Notes under the pieces: generated by a model
What the model saw: the letters and a program-made list of their open reading frames with translations, nothing else
What the model was told of the DNA's origin: nothing
Database searches by the model: none
Part shown: positions 25,576 through 34,868 of the stretch, in pieces
How the letters are laid out: each line of letters starts with the position of its first letter
How positions within the stretch are numbered: position 1 is the first letter of the stretch
Program-made: the position numbers and the translations under genes
Assembly (NCBI GenBank): GCA_017538105.1
Contig: JAFYJN010000032.1
Span: 62,001 to 126,000, forward strand
Origin: Prevotella sp.
GTDB lineage: Bacteria; Bacteroidota; Bacteroidia; Bacteroidales; Bacteroidaceae
Direction: 5' to 3'
DNA length: 64,000 nucleotides

Positions 25576-26885
25576 ATTGGTCGTTTTAAGGGGTGGGTGT
25601 TCAAATATTCATGTCCGATGCGGCAGCGGAGGCAGTCGCGGCGGTCACAGTATTCCTTTTTCAGTTGGATGAGAGCCTGACTGTCGCCCGCCGACACCAC
25701 GTCCATGCCACATTCGCTCCACATACGCACGATATGGTTGTCCTCGGCCTTCATACTCTCCAAGAAGTCGAAAGAGCGGTCACAGAGTTTCTCATCGCCC
25801 AGATGGCGTCCATAGGCGAAAAGCATGGGTATGGCCGCATTGAGGATGAGCGTGTCGGTGGTGTGCTGTGTCATGTGTTTGTCAACACGATAGCTCTCGC
25901 TGCCAAAGCTGTAATGGGTGGCCCAATAAGGCGTCACCTGCGTGGCATACAATTCGCGCACCTCATCAAGGGTGTCACATTCCACCAATTGGCGCAGTCC
26001 CGTGCGCCGCTCATAATAGAGGTTGGCCAGTTGTGCCAGTCGTATCTGCGGGAAGTTCTGGGGCCGCAGACGCAAGTATTTCCACTGTTTCCCGTCCAAA
26101 GGTGTCAGACTGAACTTATTCTTCAGGAACGCATATTCCGCCCGCAGCCGTTGGAAATAATCGTCGACCAGCGCCTGTTCGCGCTGCCGCTCGGGCATCG
26201 TCAGCACATCGAGCATTCCCGCCTGTCCGAGAAAGAGCGCCTCCACCTGAAACAGGTTGTCGCGATGGTGGTCGGCGGCATGGAGAGGCATCGACAGCGC
26301 CCATTGCTCGAAGGCATCGCCATTGAGGGCGAAGCCGAAGCCACGGGCGAGGGTGACGAAATAGGCGGCCTCCCAATCACCAGCCAGACGGTCCACGCGA
26401 TGCTCTATATCGACGGTCTTGCGCTCCAGCCGTTCCGTCTGCAACGCGCTCATCCAACTGTGTATCAGCAACTTCGACAGTGAGGGTATGATGCGATAAC
26501 ACGGAGGGTATTTATCCGTTGTCTGCAGCTCCGCATAATGGTCCCTCACATGCTGGGGCACGCGCAGCTGCACCTGCGGCAACAGCCTACCCTGGCTGTT
26601 GGTCACAGGCCGGTCGATATCGCCGCACACATGGAGCACAACATTGTCGTAGGCGGCATCATGGTCGTGGCCATGGGCATACCAGTCGCTGGCGCGGTCG
26701 TGTATCTCCACATTGCCCACCCACAGCTCACCGCCAATCTTCACCTTGGCATTGAAGAAGTCGGGACCCGCATTGCGATTGTGCAAGCCGGGGTCAACCA
26801 CTTCCACCTGTTGGCCATTGCTGGTGACCAACGGTTCCAAAGGCCACATCTTGTGCTTCCACACGTAATGTAACAGTTGCTCCAT
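25572..26885 (-). CDS. DUF2851-family protein
   Basis: The 437-aa protein matches the Bacteroidetes DUF2851 family. Features are MEQLLHYVWKHKMWP at the N-terminus, VDPGLHNRNAGPDFFNAKVKI, WVGNVEIHDRASDWYAHGHD, CYRIIPSL and a C-terminal cysteine-containing tail CDRRDCLRCRIG. No biochemical role is established to my knowledge. The C-terminal Cys motif may bind metal. It overlaps the thioesterase gene by 4 bp and probably forms an operon with it. Confidence 0.88.
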   Translation of the reverse strand: MEQLLHYVWKHKMWPLEPLVTSNGQQVEVVDPGLHNRNAGPDFFNAKVKIGGELWVGNVEIHDRASDWYAHGHDHDAAYDNVVLHVCGDIDRPVTNSQGRLLPQVQLRVPQHVRDHYAELQTTDKYPPCYRIIPSLSKLLIHSWMSALQTERLERKTVDIEHRVDRLAGDWEAAYFVTLARGFGFALNGDAFEQWALSMPLHAADHHRDNLFQVEALFLGQAGMLDVLTMPERQREQALVDDYFQRLRAEYAFLKNKFSLTPLDGKQWKYLRLRPQNFPQIRLAQLANLYYERRTGLRQLVECDTLDEVRELYATQVTPYWATHYSFGSESYRVDKHMTQHTTDTLILNAAIPMLFAYGRHLGDEKLCDRSFDFLESMKAEDNHIVRMWSECGMDVVSAGDSQALIQLKKEYCDRRDCLRCRIGHEYLNTHPLKRPI

Positions 26886-26897
26886 ATCACGTCATAC

Positions 26898-26930
26898 TAA
26901 ACCCACCCCGACCCTCCCCAAGGGAGGGCA
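26898..26930 (+). repeat. Single hairpin repeat between divergent DUF2851 and dapB
   Basis: AAACCCACCCCGACCCTCCC with the pairing AGGGAGGG half. Unlike most copies it is not at a gene 3' end; it lies in the shared 5' region of two divergent genes. Confidence 0.85.
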
Positions 26931-27101
26931 TGGATAGCGGGCTATTGTGTTCTGAACAATTCTCTTCCGTTTTCCTCCTTTCTCCGTGCAAATTTAACAA
27001 ATCTTCCTTGGAAAAAGTTGTTTTTTGTTAGATTAACACTCATAATGACCGCTTTTTGTCGGCTTTTACGTATTTTTGCACGGAATTTACGATTACCATT
27101 T

Positions 27102-27866
27102 ATGAAAATAGCATTGATAGGATACGGCAAGATGGGTCGCATGATAGAGCAGATAGCCCTGGCGCGCGACCATGAGATTGTCAGTATCATCGATATCGAC
27201 AACCCGGAAGAGTTCGAGTCGCCCCGTTTCGCCGAGGCCGATGTGGCCATCGAATTCACCAGTCCCACGGCAGCCTACGGCAATTACCTGAAAGCTTTCG
27301 CCAAGGGCGTGAAGGTGGTGTCGGGTTCCACGGGATGGATGAAGGAACATGGCGACGACGTGCGCCGTATGTGCTCCGAGGGTGGCCAGACCCTATTCTG
27401 GGCCTCCAACTTCTCCGTGGGCGTGGCCATCTTCCAAGCCGTGAACCGTTACCTGGCACATCTCATGAACGGCTTCCCTCAGTATGGCGTGCGCATGGAG
27501 GAGACACACCACATCCATAAGCTCGACGCCCCGTCGGGCACAGCCATCACGCTGGCCGAGGATATCGTCGATGAGATGGACCGCCTGAGCGGATGGACCA
27601 AGGGAACGCTCGTGGCTCCCGACGGTAGCGTGAGTGGCGAGGCGACATGTGCCGACGACCTGCTGGCCATCGACAGCGTGCGACGCGATGAGGTGCCCGG
27701 CATACACAGTATCCAGTACGACAGCGAGGCCGACAGCATCACCATCACCCATGATGCCCACTCGCGCAAAGGTTTCGCCTTGGGTGCCGTGCTCGCCGCC
27801 GAATATACCGCCAACCACAGCGGCCTGCTCACCATCAGCGATATGTTTAATTTTACCCACCCATAG
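27102..27866 (+). CDS. dapB: 4-hydroxy-tetrahydrodipicolinate reductase
   Basis: The 254-aa enzyme of lysine/diaminopimelate synthesis has N-terminal MKIALIGYGKMGRMIEQ for NAD(P)H, SGSTGW, WASNFSVGVAIF, the catalytic region EETHHIHKLDAPSGTA and C-terminal FALGAVLAAEYT. I start at 27102. The longer frame from 27018 lies over the promoter (TATTTTTG 27071-27078) and lacks homology. The last codons (THP, stop TAG) read through ACCCACCCATAG, which is repeat sequence, so a repeat supplied the end of this gene. Confidence 0.94.
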   Translation: MKIALIGYGKMGRMIEQIALARDHEIVSIIDIDNPEEFESPRFAEADVAIEFTSPTAAYGNYLKAFAKGVKVVSGSTGWMKEHGDDVRRMCSEGGQTLFWASNFSVGVAIFQAVNRYLAHLMNGFPQYGVRMEETHHIHKLDAPSGTAITLAEDIVDEMDRLSGWTKGTLVAPDGSVSGEATCADDLLAIDSVRRDEVPGIHSIQYDSEADSITITHDAHSRKGFALGAVLAAEYTANHSGLLTISDMFNFTHP

Positions 27867-27945
27867 GAATACCCACCCCGGTCCTCCCAAAGGGAGGGAG
27901 TTAAGGAATACCCACCCCAACCCTCCCAAGGGAGGGAGTTAAGGA
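27855..27945 (+). repeat. Hairpin repeats at the dapB 3' end
   Basis: ACCCACCCATAG encodes the dapB terminus. Two full copies follow (cores from 27870 and from about 27910), each ending GGGAGGGAGTTAAGGAAT. Orientation follows dapB transcription. Confidence 0.88.
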
Positions 27946-27997
27946 ATGAAAAAATAATTTTTTAATATTTTAATTTTATAATTTTATAATTTTTCTC

Positions 27998-29440
27998 ATG
28001 ATTGACAAGAGAAAAGCCAACCTGAATATGAAGAAACAGTGGACGAAGTTCATCATCGTCCTCGTGCTCTACCTCCTCTTCCTCTTCTGGGTGAAGAGCT
28101 GGCTGGGACTGATTGTCGTGCCCTTCATCTACGATGTATATATCACCAAGAAGATAAAATGGCAATGGTGGAAAGACTCCGAGAAACCCGTACGCGTGCT
28201 CATGAGCTGGGTCGATGCCATCATCTTCGCCCTCGTGGCCGTGTATTTCATCAACCTGTTCTTCTTCCAGAACTATGTCATCCCCTCCAGCTCACTGGAG
28301 AAATCGCTGCTCCGTGGCGACTACCTGTTCGTGAGCAAGCTGAGCTACGGTCCGCGTATCCCGCAGACGCCGCTCACCATGCCTCTCACCCAACATACGC
28401 TGCCCGTGTTCGGCACGAAGTCATACATCGAATGGCCCCAATGGAAATACCGCCGCGTGAGTGGACTGGGTCAAGTGGAGCAGAACGATATCGTGGTGTT
28501 CAACTACCCCGCCGGCGACACGGTGATGAGCAACGAGCGTTACCAGGCGCAAGACTACTACCAGTATTGCTATGCCTACGGTGTGCAGAGCACGCCTACC
28601 ACCACATCGCTCGACTCGATGTCGGCACAGCAGCGTTGGGACTATTACCAGACGGTAATGCGCAACGGTGCCGAGATTGTGAAATCGAACCCTGCCGAGT
28701 TCGGCGATATCATCACTCGTCCCACCGACCGGCGCGAGAACTACGTGAAACGCTGCGTGGGACTGCCCGGACAGACGTTGCAGATCATCAACCAGAAAAT
28801 ATTCATCAACGGCAAGGCAACCAAGGAACCCGACAATGTGCAGTTCTCCTACTTCGTCAGGCTGAAGCAGATGATTCCCGACGCCACGCTCGAAGAACTG
28901 TCCATCACCATGGAGGACATCCAAAGCATGAACGTCAGCGGCTACATGCCCATGACGAAGAAAGCCGCCGAGGCGTTGGCCAAGATGCCCGACTATGTGG
29001 AATATGTGCGTCCGGTGACCGATGTCGACCACATGGACTCCGGCAAGACCTATCCCGTGAACGGCAACTACGGCTGGACACGCGACAACTACGGTCCCAT
29101 CTGGATTCCCGCCAAAGGTCAAAGCGTGAAACTAACGATGGACAATATCGCCATCTACGACCGTCCCATCCGCGTGTATGAAGGCAACGACCTGCAGGTG
29201 CGCGACGGCAAGATATTCATCAACGGCAAGGAGACCAACGAATACACCTTCCAGATGGATTACTACTGGATGATGGGCGACAACCGCCACAACTCCGCCG
29301 ACTCACGTTACTGGGGATTCGTGCCCGAGGATCATGTGGTGGGCAAACCTATCTTCATCTGGCTCTCCATCAATCCCGAAGACCTGGGACCGAAGATTCG
29401 CTGGAAACGGATGTTCCGCATGGTGGATAATATCAGGTAA
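27998..29440 (+). CDS. lepB: Signal peptidase I
   Basis: The 480-aa protein has two or three N-terminal membrane segments (about 18-48 and 72-92). The catalytic serine lies in VIPSSSLEKSLLRGD (Ser99 by alignment to PSGSM) and the catalytic lysine in NYVKRCVGLPGQ (Lys251). The C-terminal box is WMMGDNRHNSADSRYWGFV. It removes signal peptides from exported proteins. The protein is longer than the E. coli enzyme because of a large insertion between Ser and Lys and another after the Lys box; long forms are usual in Bacteroidetes. Met11 (28028) is an alternative start. Confidence 0.93.
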   Translation: MIDKRKANLNMKKQWTKFIIVLVLYLLFLFWVKSWLGLIVVPFIYDVYITKKIKWQWWKDSEKPVRVLMSWVDAIIFALVAVYFINLFFFQNYVIPSSSLEKSLLRGDYLFVSKLSYGPRIPQTPLTMPLTQHTLPVFGTKSYIEWPQWKYRRVSGLGQVEQNDIVVFNYPAGDTVMSNERYQAQDYYQYCYAYGVQSTPTTTSLDSMSAQQRWDYYQTVMRNGAEIVKSNPAEFGDIITRPTDRRENYVKRCVGLPGQTLQIINQKIFINGKATKEPDNVQFSYFVRLKQMIPDATLEELSITMEDIQSMNVSGYMPMTKKAAEALAKMPDYVEYVRPVTDVDHMDSGKTYPVNGNYGWTRDNYGPIWIPAKGQSVKLTMDNIAIYDRPIRVYEGNDLQVRDGKIFINGKETNEYTFQMDYYWMMGDNRHNSADSRYWGFVPEDHVVGKPIFIWLSINPEDLGPKIRWKRMFRMVDNIR

Positions 29441-29447
29441 GGAAGAA

Positions 29448-29570
29448 AAACCTCCCCCTATCCCCCTCCCAAGGAGGGGGGAACGTGAACACTTTGCAGT
29501 TGCAATCATTGGGCATGAACAGCACGGTAACTACATCCCCCCTCGGGGGGAATGAGGAGGGGCTGAGAAC
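29448..29570 (+). repeat. CCCCCTCCCAAGGAGGGGG-type repeats between lepB and wbqC
   Basis: AAACCTCCCCCTATCCCCC with CTCCCAAGGAGGGGG (29448-29481) starts 8 nt after lepB. A CCCCCCTCGGGGGG copy (29537-29550) lies inside the predicted 5' coding part of wbqC. The first subtype recurs at 39680-39720 and at 52335-52440. Confidence 0.82.
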
Positions 29571-30237
29571 ATCCTGTTTGCTCACCTCCACCTATTTCGG
29601 ACCGGTTCAGTGGTATCAGAAACTGAACCGGTTCGAACATGTATGGGTGGAAAGCATGGACCATTTCCAAAAACAGACGTTCCGCAACCGTTGTGTCATC
29701 GCCTCGCCTGGCGGTCCGCTGGCATTGACGGTGCCCGTGGTGCACGACGAGCCGAAGATTCTCATGCGCGACCTGCGCATCAGCGACCACGGCCAATGGC
29801 GGCGACTGCATTGGAACGCCCTGCAGACGGCCTACGGCGAGTCGCCTTTCTTCGAATACTACGCCGACGACCTGCACCCCTTCTTCGAGAAGAAATGGGA
29901 GTTCCTGCTCGACTTCAACATGGAAATCACGCGGCTGATGTGCCAGTGGCTGGACATTCATCCCACCCTGCACATCACTGAAAGTTATCAAGGGGCAAGG
30001 GGCAAGAAGCATGGAGCAAGGGGCAAGGAGCAAGGAGCAAGAGATTACTCCGCAGAGACGGTGGATTACGTGGCTGATTTTCGCGAGGTGATTCGTCCCA
30101 AACATCCACAGCCCGATGCTGACTTCATGCCGAAGTCATACTATCAGGTTTATCAATCAAAATACGGATTCCTTCCTAACCTCAGCATCCTCGACCTACT
30201 CTTCAACGAGGGAAATGAAAGCATTTTCTTCCTTTGA
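29485..30237 (+). CDS. WbqC-like family protein with repeat-derived insertion
   Basis: The 250-aa protein matches the WbqC-like family: LTSTYFGPVQWYQKL, MDHFQKQTFRNRC, LTVPVV, LHWNALQTAYGESPFFEYY and the C-terminal NLSILDLLFNEG. Some members occur in O-antigen clusters; no reaction is firmly known. Residues 1-31 translate repeat DNA and probably are not native. The conserved part begins at residue 32 (TTG 29578), a likely original start. At about 169-184 the GGGGCAAGGAGCAAG repeat is read in frame (GARGKKHGARGKEQGARD) in a loop before VDYVADFREVI. The fold probably tolerates it. Confidence 0.82.
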   Translation: MNTLQLQSLGMNSTVTTSPLGGNEEGLRTSCLLTSTYFGPVQWYQKLNRFEHVWVESMDHFQKQTFRNRCVIASPGGPLALTVPVVHDEPKILMRDLRISDHGQWRRLHWNALQTAYGESPFFEYYADDLHPFFEKKWEFLLDFNMEITRLMCQWLDIHPTLHITESYQGARGKKHGARGKEQGARDYSAETVDYVADFREVIRPKHPQPDADFMPKSYYQVYQSKYGFLPNLSILDLLFNEGNESIFFL

Positions 30238-30522
30238 AGAGTAAAATGAAAAAGAGTAAAGACAACCATTTCCCATTTGAGTTTTCTTTATCAACCGTAT
30301 GAATCACTTCCAAGAAAGCCTGTAAGCATAGAAGAACCATCGTTAAAGACAAGCTATTCTTCATTATATCGGCTCTTATATCTCTTTAAGTATTTAAGAC
30401 TCAAAAGTAACAGGTAAATAAAGATTATTAAGCAAAATTATATCCTAACGTGAAGGAAAAACCGCCGTTAAAGGGTTATATAATGAGAAAGCATCAAGTA
30501 AAGGGGTTCAGAAGGTTTTAGA

Positions 30523-31026
30523 GTGAAAAGCAAAAACGAGTTAATGACATTGAGAGAACGTTATAGGCAGCTGTTTCTGCAGCATTATGAACAAATGCTA
30601 CTGTTGGCGCGGTGTCTTCTTCATGATGAGGAAGAGAGCCGAGATGCCGTCATCGAAGTGTTCACACTGCTGATGGAAAACGGAACCATACCTCCTCACA
30701 ACCAAGAGAAGCAGTATCTGCTGACCTGTATACGCAACCGTTGCCTAAAAATAATCCGACATAAAAACGTCAAAGAACGAGCCAACAGACTGTTGGCGGA
30801 AAATGAAGTCACCGATTTTCCACTAATGGAGGAAAACTACCGCGACATTGTCCAGTTTGCGGAAAAGCATTTACCACCACTTACATATCAAGTGCTGACG
30901 CTACGTTACAAAGACGGACTGAAATACCAGGAAGTAGCAGAGGTGTTAGGCATCAGCGAAGCTACCGTCTATCGTCATCTTGCCCAAGCGATTCATCTGA
31001 TTAAAGACCATTTCAACAAACTCTAA
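30523..31026 (+). CDS. ECF-type sigma factor of the 30.5-35.7 kb operon
   Basis: The 167-aa protein has sigma region 2 near residues 18-75 (LQHYEQMLLLARCLLHDEEES, LLTCIRNRCLKII) and region 4 near 105-160 (LPPLTYQVLTLRYKDGLKYQEVAEVLGISEATVYRHLAQA). It begins with GTG; ATG 30544 (MTLRERY) is an equally good start. An anti-sigma-like gene follows after 4 bp and three exported proteins after that, with overlaps, so this sigma factor probably controls its own operon. Confidence 0.9.
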   Translation: MKSKNELMTLRERYRQLFLQHYEQMLLLARCLLHDEEESRDAVIEVFTLLMENGTIPPHNQEKQYLLTCIRNRCLKIIRHKNVKERANRLLAENEVTDFPLMEENYRDIVQFAEKHLPPLTYQVLTLRYKDGLKYQEVAEVLGISEATVYRHLAQAIHLIKDHFNKL

Positions 31027-31030
31027 TGAC

Positions 31031-31639
31031 ATGACAGAAAACGACACCATTCTCCGATTACTCCATATCACGGAAAGCCCTGAATGTTACGATGACCACG
31101 ACATCGATCAGGCTCTCTCTGAAAACGACTTCATTTGGCTCTCGCGCATTGCGGGCGCATTTGCCATGTCACGTCCATCGGCGGTAGCAGCAGAATCGGC
31201 ATGGGAGGAACTGGTAGAGGTGTGCCAGCCCTCTCAACGACACCAACGATGGAGCATTGCAGCAGTTATCATAGGTTTTGTGCTGTTATCGGGACTCACC
31301 TTTGCTGCCATTCGTTTGGGATTATTCCATTCCACCCAAGAATTACAGGCACCCCCAACTACCAACATAGAAACAATCGATATAAAAAAACCAACTGACC
31401 TGTCATCGCCTGAACAAGAGAAAACCGTCGTTTTCGAGAACAAACCGTTGGAAGATGTTCTCCTATCCATTGCCAAGCATCATCATGCGAACGTCAGTTT
31501 CCGACAAGAGGGCATCAAATCGCTCCGTTTGTATTATGAGTGGGATGTCGAGCAACCATTAGACGCGGTTATAAACGACTTGAACCATTTTAATAGTTTC
31601 CATCTGACGATTGAACAGGAAAATATCATTGCAGAATGA
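31031..31639 (+). CDS. Anti-sigma-like membrane protein with DUF4974-type C-terminus
   Basis: The 202-aa protein has a cytoplasmic N-terminal part (about 1-73), one membrane span at about 74-97 (WSIAAVIIGFVLLSGLTFAAI) and a periplasmic part. The last 70 residues (FENKPLEDVLLSIAKHHHAN, LDAVINDLNHFN) match the DUF4974 domain found at the C-terminus of FecR-type anti-sigma factors. The usual FecR middle domain appears missing. It presumably holds the sigma factor until a periplasmic signal arrives; in Fec-type systems that signal comes from an STN domain, and such a domain is encoded two genes downstream. Confidence 0.8.
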   Translation: MTENDTILRLLHITESPECYDDHDIDQALSENDFIWLSRIAGAFAMSRPSAVAAESAWEELVEVCQPSQRHQRWSIAAVIIGFVLLSGLTFAAIRLGLFHSTQELQAPPTTNIETIDIKKPTDLSSPEQEKTVVFENKPLEDVLLSIAKHHHANVSFRQEGIKSLRLYYEWDVEQPLDAVINDLNHFNSFHLTIEQENIIAE

Positions 31640-32970
31640 AAAAAAGAATATTTGGAATTGTCACATGCCTATGCCCGTTACTCCTTTTCGGACAACAGCA
31701 TACTGCTCTTGACCCGCAGGCTTTGAAAGAGGGAAACACCCTTTGGGAATCCTTCAATAATCAGCCCGTCATCATGCCAGCGGGATGGGGTGACTTCCCC
31801 ATTGTCGTCCTATCAGAAAACCACCAAGTTGACGTGCATGACAAGAAAGTGTTCAACCCCATTCGCCTGTTTTTTCACGCCCGCAATGAGCATGTGACAG
31901 ACATCCGCATAACCAGCCATTATCTAATCAAGATTAACGACGACAACCAAAAGTCCCCATTCTTTGGCATACCAGCTATCCGACACATTGAGGAAAAGGA
32001 CACATTGGCCAATTACACCGCTGCTGTTCGGATTTTCAAGAGCGGTGCTCTTGCTTCTACTGATATGTATATTTATCAGGGAAAAACACCACCAGACAGC
32101 ATGGAGTTGCCACCACTCAATAGTGGTGACATGGTAGAGTATGTCATCGAATGCAAAAAAAGGACGAATGAAGCGATTTCTTTTTTATTTATTCCTCCAC
32201 GTGCAAAATTCCCGATAGTACATTACACTTACGATGCCCATGTGGACAAGAAATTGCGAACAAGGGTATATACCTCAGAAGATTTGTCCCCATATGTGGA
32301 TGAAGGCAAAAAAACTCTTTCCATACGACTGTCAAAGGAGCACATCACCGACACCATCAAACCTCATATCAGGATGACAGCCATCAACGTGAACGAATGT
32401 CGGTACATCGGCATCAAAACCAATTCTGGTCTGGCTGTCAATCACACGTTATATGGTTACCCCGATATACGGCGATTATACAAAGACATTCTACTTGAAA
32501 GACCTTTAAAAACACTATACAAGGATTACGGCATCCCGCCATCTGCACTGACACTTGACCCGTCATTGTCGCCGAGTGAGAAAGCGAAAAAAATCGCGCT
32601 TTACTGCCGCGACCTAACTGATTTGAACATCCTAACGAGACATGGAGAACTGTTACTTATGGTCGGACTTCTGAAAGAGAACAATATTGCCTTTCAAATG
32701 GCATACACCAATAGGAACTACGAGAACGCGTTAGAAGAAGCCGACCGCGACGGTAAACTATGGTTTGTTCGTATAGATGCAGACGGGACATGCCTGTTTC
32801 CACTCGATTATCCCCATTATCCAAAATTCGTCGAAACTCGTTCTGATGACTCTCTATATTACCCTGACAACAACTACGTTCGAGCCGACCAAGTGCCCAC
32901 TATTTATGTGGGCAAAAGAGCTGTTACCGAAGACCATACCACATATTTCACCATTCAGCCCAATCCATGA
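31636..32970 (+). CDS. Exported protein with degenerate DUF3857/transglutaminase-like features
   Basis: The 444-aa protein has a signal peptide ending near LLLFGQQ. The middle (DMVEYVIECKKRTNEAISFLF) resembles the DUF3857 beta domain, and a late segment (RHGELLLMVGLLKENNIAFQMAYTNR) resembles transglutaminase-like proteins. The usual GDC-K-D box with its catalytic Cys reads RHGEL here, so enzymatic activity is doubtful. It overlaps both neighbours by 4 bp (ATGA), implying coupled translation. The family call is from pattern similarity only. Confidence 0.7.
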   Translation: MKKRIFGIVTCLCPLLLFGQQHTALDPQALKEGNTLWESFNNQPVIMPAGWGDFPIVVLSENHQVDVHDKKVFNPIRLFFHARNEHVTDIRITSHYLIKINDDNQKSPFFGIPAIRHIEEKDTLANYTAAVRIFKSGALASTDMYIYQGKTPPDSMELPPLNSGDMVEYVIECKKRTNEAISFLFIPPRAKFPIVHYTYDAHVDKKLRTRVYTSEDLSPYVDEGKKTLSIRLSKEHITDTIKPHIRMTAINVNECRYIGIKTNSGLAVNHTLYGYPDIRRLYKDILLERPLKTLYKDYGIPPSALTLDPSLSPSEKAKKIALYCRDLTDLNILTRHGELLLMVGLLKENNIAFQMAYTNRNYENALEEADRDGKLWFVRIDADGTCLFPLDYPHYPKFVETRSDDSLYYPDNNYVRADQVPTIYVGKRAVTEDHTTYFTIQPNP

Positions 32971-34868
32971 GAATACGTATTACCTTCATTTGTCTATGCT
33001 TTATGCTGTCCATGTCCATCATGGCGCAGCATACCATCACTCTACAATTACGCGACGTACCCCTACCTGAGGCGTTGCAGCGCATTCATCGAGCTGCACC
33101 CCATTATCGCATCAATTATATATATAACGATTTGGAAGATTTCACTGTTACTGCCGACATCCGCCAACTGAGCGTACCTGACGCGGTGAGAGCTGTGACA
33201 GTCAACTACCCCATCCACCTAACTTTCGATGGCAACAAAATCTATGTTGAATGTTCCCAAAAAGAACCTTATAGACTGCGCGGACGAATCACCGACGAAC
33301 AAGGCCATCCAGTACATAATGCCAACATCACCATCATAGGCAGTGACGGGCATAGCATTATCAACCACGGCACCAGCAATATCAACGGACATTTTGTAGT
33401 GCCATGCCCTATTCAGCGGGCAATAGGTCGCCTAACCCATGTTGGCTATGAAGAAGTGGTCAACCTATACGACATGAGTCGCATTTATCATGTGACCATG
33501 CGCGAGAAGACCACACCTCTTGCCGAAGTTATCATAGAGAGAAACACCCAAAGACTACCCCCGATGGATTATGACCAGTTTTATCGTCAAATCAGCGATG
33601 AGGTGTGGGGAAGTTATATGCCTGAGTTTAACCGTATGGAAACGCCTGAGTTATGGGCCGACAGTGCGGTGGTTATCCTGACAGAGTTGGATAGCGTGCT
33701 GACCGTCAAAGGTGCCGAATCGTTTTGGACGACCAACCGAAGTCCCTTGCATGTGCAATATGAACTGCACCGTCGGAGATATAAAATCAATCAGGAAGAG
33801 GGCTGTAAAATACTCTCTAAAATGCCATACGATAAAACCATGGCCACATCGTTTGACCACGAACAAAAAACAACAAAAAAGAAAAGAAAACGTATCAAAA
33901 ACTGTTCAGCAATAGGTATCCGAATCATTAAGCCTAACGGTACCATATACACCGTAAACACCAGTCAATACCTACGCCCCTCCGATATTAATGACCCTGT
34001 CAACCTGCGCCCAGACAGCATAGAACTCCCCTTGCTGCAGACTGGCGACATCATCGACATGTTCACCTACAACGAGCAATGGTCGTATGATGCACTAAAT
34101 CCGTTGCACCATTTATGGCGTTTCCAGCAGCCCTTTCCAGTAGTGGATTACCGCATGGCATGCCGCATCGACAAGGGGCTTAACGCTGCATACAATTACT
34201 GGGGAACAGACAGCAGTACCATCAGAAAACAGAGAGAGAAAAAAGGCTCCTATTACTTGGCTCGGCATCTGTATTTCCAAGATCCCAGCACAGACCCTGT
34301 CATTGCTGGGGCTGCCGTTTATACTCGACTTCCATATTTATTACATAGAAAGGTATCAAAAGTCGGGATTGACACTCCCAATGGATACGAAGAAATGCAA
34401 GATTATCTCTATTACAACAAATTCCGCGAGCGTCTTTACGGCATAGTCCTGCCAAGAAATGACACCGACGTACAGGATGCTCTGTATATCAGTACCTTCT
34501 TTGCCGACAGTCTCGCCTCATCTTCCCTCTCCTCAAAGAAAAAAGCCGATATTATCGTTGGCGAGGCGCAACGCATTATCCACCAAGTCCCAGACTCCTA
34601 CCGCGACCAATTTATCCATCTCCTGCTCGTGCCGTTTGAACGTGCAGGTATAGAATACGACTTATGGCTGACCACCCCCGTTGACCGCGAACCCATTGAC
34701 TTTTTAATAGACATTTCTTCCATCGAGTTGGTCATTCACTTGAAAGAGGGCACCAATATCTACAATGATGTGGACCGGCCATACGAGACTCCAGACCGTT
34801 TGAAAGGACGTTCGTACGTAGATTCCCATGACTTATCTAAAAAAATTCACATTAAGATAAAACAATGA
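32967..34868 (+). CDS. STN + carboxypeptidase-D-like domains joined to a DUF3857-like region, no TonB barrel
   Basis: The 633-aa exported protein has a signal at residues 1-20 (SIMAQ). An STN (secretin/TonB short N-terminal) domain follows at about 23-95 (ITLQLRDVPLPEALQRIHR, VPDAVRAVTVNYPIHLTFDGNKIYV), then a carboxypeptidase-D regulatory-like domain at about 101-190 (RLRGRITDEQGHPVHNANITI, HVGYEEV). The remainder (about 200-633) resembles DUF3857 (ELWADSAVVILTELDSVL, SIELPLLQTGDIIDMF). In Fec-type receptors the same N-terminal pair precedes an outer-membrane barrel; here there is none. It may touch the anti-sigma factor directly as a soluble or envelope-attached signal carrier. Confidence 0.78.
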   Translation: MRIRITFICLCFMLSMSIMAQHTITLQLRDVPLPEALQRIHRAAPHYRINYIYNDLEDFTVTADIRQLSVPDAVRAVTVNYPIHLTFDGNKIYVECSQKEPYRLRGRITDEQGHPVHNANITIIGSDGHSIINHGTSNINGHFVVPCPIQRAIGRLTHVGYEEVVNLYDMSRIYHVTMREKTTPLAEVIIERNTQRLPPMDYDQFYRQISDEVWGSYMPEFNRMETPELWADSAVVILTELDSVLTVKGAESFWTTNRSPLHVQYELHRRRYKINQEEGCKILSKMPYDKTMATSFDHEQKTTKKKRKRIKNCSAIGIRIIKPNGTIYTVNTSQYLRPSDINDPVNLRPDSIELPLLQTGDIIDMFTYNEQWSYDALNPLHHLWRFQQPFPVVDYRMACRIDKGLNAAYNYWGTDSSTIRKQREKKGSYYLARHLYFQDPSTDPVIAGAAVYTRLPYLLHRKVSKVGIDTPNGYEEMQDYLYYNKFRERLYGIVLPRNDTDVQDALYISTFFADSLASSSLSSKKKADIIVGEAQRIIHQVPDSYRDQFIHLLLVPFERAGIEYDLWLTTPVDREPIDFLIDISSIELVIHLKEGTNIYNDVDRPYETPDRLKGRSYVDSHDLSKKIHIKIKQ

